DNA from: Cyrtobacter comes
GTDB taxonomy: Bacteria; Pseudomonadota; Alphaproteobacteria; Rickettsiales; Midichloriaceae
DNA length: 27,423 bases
Assembly (NCBI RefSeq): GCF_034470605.1
Contig: NZ_JARGYT010000007.1
Span: 1-27,423, forward strand
Reading direction: 5' to 3'
In this document: positions 25,292 to 27,423 of the stretch, piece by piece
How positions within the stretch are numbered: position 1 is the stretch's first letter
Layout of the letters: each line of letters begins with the position of its first letter
Made by a program: the position numbers and the translations under genes
Notes under the pieces: model-generated
Told to the model about the DNA's origin: nothing
Databases searched by the model: none
What the model saw: the letters and a program-made list of their open reading frames with translations, nothing else

Positions 25292-26812
25292 TTGGTATCT
25301 AAAGTTTTGACAGTCTCATTTTGCGGAATAGAGCCACAAATAATAGAGGTACAAGCTCAGATCTCTTCTGGGCTTGTTGCATTCAACATAGTTGGGCTTG
25401 CAAACAAAGCTATAGCCGAATCTAAAGAGAGAATAAGAGCCGCCTTTTCTACTATAGGCCTTGCGTTTCCAAATAAAAGAATAACGATAAATCTCGCGCC
25501 TGCAGATATCACTAAGGAGGGTAGTCACTTCGATCTTGCAATTGCTGTAGCGCTACTTACAGAAATGGAAATTGTACCACAAGAAGAAGTAGATTCTATG
25601 ATGGTAATGGGAGAGCTATCATTAGATGCAAGTGTAATAAAGGTAAATGGTATACTTCCTGCCGCTATTAAGGCTTCTGAAGAAAAATTAGGGTTAATAT
25701 GCCCTAAAGAAAATGGACCAGAGGCTTCTTGGTCTGGAAATGATTTAATACTATTGGCCGCTAAATTAATAGATGTTATTTCTCATTTTAAAGGCTCAAA
25801 AGCTATGGAAAAAGCAGAGCTACCACAGAATGCACCAGAAAGGAAACCACTTCCGGATCTGGCTGATGTTATAGGGCAGGAAGAATCCAAAAGAGCTTTA
25901 GAAGTTGCGGCAGCCGGTAGGCATCATATGCTAATGATAGGCCCTCCAGGCTCTGGAAAATCTACCCTTGCTAAGAGATTAATAGGAATTAGCCCACAAC
26001 TCTCTAGTAAAGAGAAGCTTGAGCTTAGTATAATTTCTAGCCTTGCAGGTGAAATGAGGGAAGGGTTTTTGGTTAATGAAAGACCGTTCAGAACCCCACA
26101 TAGTTCAGCTTCTTTAGCCTCTATGATGGGTGGTGGAAGAAATGCAAAACCCGGTGAAATTACAATGGCTCATCTTGGTATATTATTTATGGATGAGTTG
26201 CCTGAATTTCCTAGATTTATCATAGATGCAATGCGCCAGCCAATAGAAGATAAGGTAATAACAATCTCAAGAGTTCATAACCATATAACATATCCTGCTG
26301 ATTTCCAATTAATAGCCGCTATGAACCCATGTAAATGCGGTTACTATGGATTTTCAGATAATACTTGCAATAAAATGCCAAGATGCGCAACAGATTATCA
26401 AGGTAAGATCTCAGGCCCTATATATGATAGGTTTGATATACAAATTTTCATACAAGATACGGCCTCTTTAATATCAAAAAGTGATTTTGCCCAAAGCTCT
26501 GAGCCTTCTGCTATCGTATTACAAAGAGTTGAAGAAGCTTCAGAAATTCAAGCAAAAAGATATCAAGATGTTGGTATATCTAAAAATTCTCAACTAGATG
26601 GGGAGAATATAAGGAAATTCATTAAATTAGACTATGATGCTGAAAAAATTCTAAAAGAAATGGTTGTAAAATTTTCTCTCTCAATGAGGGGAATGAATAA
26701 ATTGCTAAAAGTTTCAAAAACAATAGCAGATCTTGATAAATCACAAGCTGTCAATAAATTTCATATATCTGAGGCCGCATCATATAAATCCAGCAAGGTA
26801 TTGAAATTCTGA
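25292..26812 (+). CDS. yifB: YifB/ComM family Mg-chelatase-like AAA+ ATPase
   Basis: A cytoplasmic AAA+ protein; the ComM member is a branch-migration helicase that helps integrate incoming DNA during natural transformation. 506 aa, usual length. The N-terminal domain (1-165) is the ChlI/Lon-protease-like fold with GLANKAIAESKERIRAAF and INLAPADITKEGSHFDL. Walker A is GPPGSGKST (217-225), Walker B is GILFMDELPEF (296-306), and the zinc-ribbon cysteines C347, C349, C359 and C365 follow (NPCKCGYYG ... RCATDY). The start is TTG at 25292; no in-frame ATG fits the family N-terminus. It lies between two members of the repeat-gene family. Competence in this organism is not shown; the family is also found in non-competent bacteria. 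Confidence 0.93.
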   Translation: MVSKVLTVSFCGIEPQIIEVQAQISSGLVAFNIVGLANKAIAESKERIRAAFSTIGLAFPNKRITINLAPADITKEGSHFDLAIAVALLTEMEIVPQEEVDSMMVMGELSLDASVIKVNGILPAAIKASEEKLGLICPKENGPEASWSGNDLILLAAKLIDVISHFKGSKAMEKAELPQNAPERKPLPDLADVIGQEESKRALEVAAAGRHHMLMIGPPGSGKSTLAKRLIGISPQLSSKEKLELSIISSLAGEMREGFLVNERPFRTPHSSASLASMMGGGRNAKPGEITMAHLGILFMDELPEFPRFIIDAMRQPIEDKVITISRVHNHITYPADFQLIAAMNPCKCGYYGFSDNTCNKMPRCATDYQGKISGPIYDRFDIQIFIQDTASLISKSDFAQSSEPSAIVLQRVEEASEIQAKRYQDVGISKNSQLDGENIRKFIKLDYDAEKILKEMVVKFSLSMRGMNKLLKVSKTIADLDKSQAVNKFHISEAASYKSSKVLKF

Positions 26813-27068
26813 CGATCTTGTGTAGCAAAAATTGCAAAGAGAATAGGTTTTAAAGTAAGCTAGAATCAAATTTGTTTATGTAAATGAGGGTAGTATTACG
26901 ATATAAATGTTTATTACTTTTATATTCTAAAATCTCTTAAGCTTTTTGCTACAAAATCTTATAGATCGTGGTAAGACATTGAAGCCGCCCATACATCGTT
27001 GGAGGTAAAGACAGTACTATTATTTAATATCATCTGATAAAAACTTTTTTAAAATCTATGAATTTGCT
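26813..27068. other. Spacer with a MITE-like inverted repeat
   Basis: 256 bp after yifB. It contains the inverted repeat described separately (26821-26953), then about 115 bp with no recognised feature before module copy B begins. Confidence 0.45.
26821..26953. repeat. Inverted repeat with 11-bp perfect ends (MITE-like)
   Basis: TGTAGCAAAAA at 26821-26831 and its reverse complement TTTTTGCTACA at 26943-26953, 111 bp apart. Imperfect pairing goes on inward (GCAAAGAGA against TCTCTTAAGC). It begins 8 bp after the yifB stop, so a long imperfect terminator hairpin is the other reading. No target-site duplication is obvious. Confidence 0.45.
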
Positions 27069-27356
27069 ATATCCATTTTATTTGAGGTAGATGGCACATA
27101 ATAATACTATTACAGCCTATTAGCCTTATTATGCCAATTTAATTAAATAACTATACCTATATTACAGCCTATGCCTAATTCGGCTTTAAATCACTGCATC
27201 CTTGGTCATGATAAGAAGCATTTGAGGGGGTGTTTATGGAAATTTTTATATAAAGCTTATTTATGCTACTCTAAAAATTAACAATACTTAAGGTTGGATA
27301 ATTAATAGATTATGCAATCATGCCTCAAGAAGAGCTTAGTACGGTACCTAAACAAC
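27069..27356 (+). repeat. 5' module copy B: upstream region plus 12 codons
   Basis: 288-bp partner of 22986-23274. It again carries two TATTACAGCCTAT elements and the same start-proximal sequence. Similarity stops sharply after codon 12 (AAACAAC), then resumes weakly at the protein level. Confidence 0.93.
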
Positions 27357-27423
27357 TAGCTGAACATCCAGTTGACCAACGAATTGCCTCGATGGAGGAT
27401 AAGTTAAACAAAATATTAGGAGA
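27320..27423 (+). CDS. Second member of the shared-5'-module family, partial
   Basis: ATG at 27320; the frame is open to the window edge (34 codons seen). The N-terminus MPQEELSTVPKQ matches MRQEELSTVPKQ of the gene at 23238. After a divergent LAEHPVDQR, the segment IASMEDKLNKILG lines up with ITSMDAELERILT. The body lies outside the window, so nothing further can be said of its function. Confidence 0.75.
   Translation, partial: MPQEELSTVPKQLAEHPVDQRIASMEDKLNKILG

Overview
The window is AT-rich (roughly one third G+C by eye), with many TTG/GTG start options and short operons separated by degraded spacers. It carries single-copy bacterial housekeeping genes: bcp, tatA, a three-domain M24B aminopeptidase, mscS, tilS, a UbiH-family hydroxylase, the PPDK regulator ppsR, rnpB, yccA/BI-1, erpA-hemW, metK, tRNA-Leu(CAG), dnaE-rsmD, cydAB and yifB. 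The gene content, AT bias, decaying transposase and large repeat-rich proteins of unknown function fit a host-associated alphaproteobacterium, most likely in the order Rickettsiales. That placement is inference; no marker was aligned.

Layout. 1-1250: decaying mobile DNA, with an IS1-family transposase pseudogene and a terminal-repeat-like motif. 1249-5554: bcp on +, then tatA, pepP and mscS on -. 5877-7406: a coiled-coil, repeat-bearing protein of unknown function, followed by about 700 bp that may hold a 44-aa His-rich ORF. 8119-11376: tilS divergent from ubiH-ppsR. 11657-12022: RNase P RNA on the minus strand. 12514-15063: yccA, then erpA overlapping hemW, which is frameshifted. 15057-20422 (minus): metK, tRNA-Leu, rsmD and dnaE. 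20491-22872: cydAB, a CIO-type bd oxidase. 22986 to the end: a repeat-rich accessory region that encloses yifB.

The most unusual part is the right-hand region. A block of about 289 bp, made of an upstream region plus the first 12 codons, occurs twice about 4.08 kb apart with only about a dozen differences. Each copy leads into a protein whose body then diverges. This looks like a modular gene family in which one 5' control/N-terminal cassette drives different bodies. The first member is split into two ORFs by an exact 13-bp tandem duplication; removing it restores one 618-aa frame. It also carries 12-bp GSKA/GSKT repeats and an Ala/Glu-rich repeat. The gene at 5877 has a similar style (39-bp and 9-bp in-frame repeats, Lys/Glu-rich coiled coil) but no visible sequence relationship. 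These are candidate host-interaction proteins; no known domain was recognised.

Functional links are ordinary elsewhere. ErpA and HemW are translationally coupled Fe-S and radical-SAM functions. DnaE and RsmD share an operon. CydA and CydB form one quinol oxidase, and the UbiH-family enzyme would serve ubiquinone synthesis. Two decay or variation signals touch genes: an extra G in a G-tract of hemW and the 13-bp duplication in the repeat gene.
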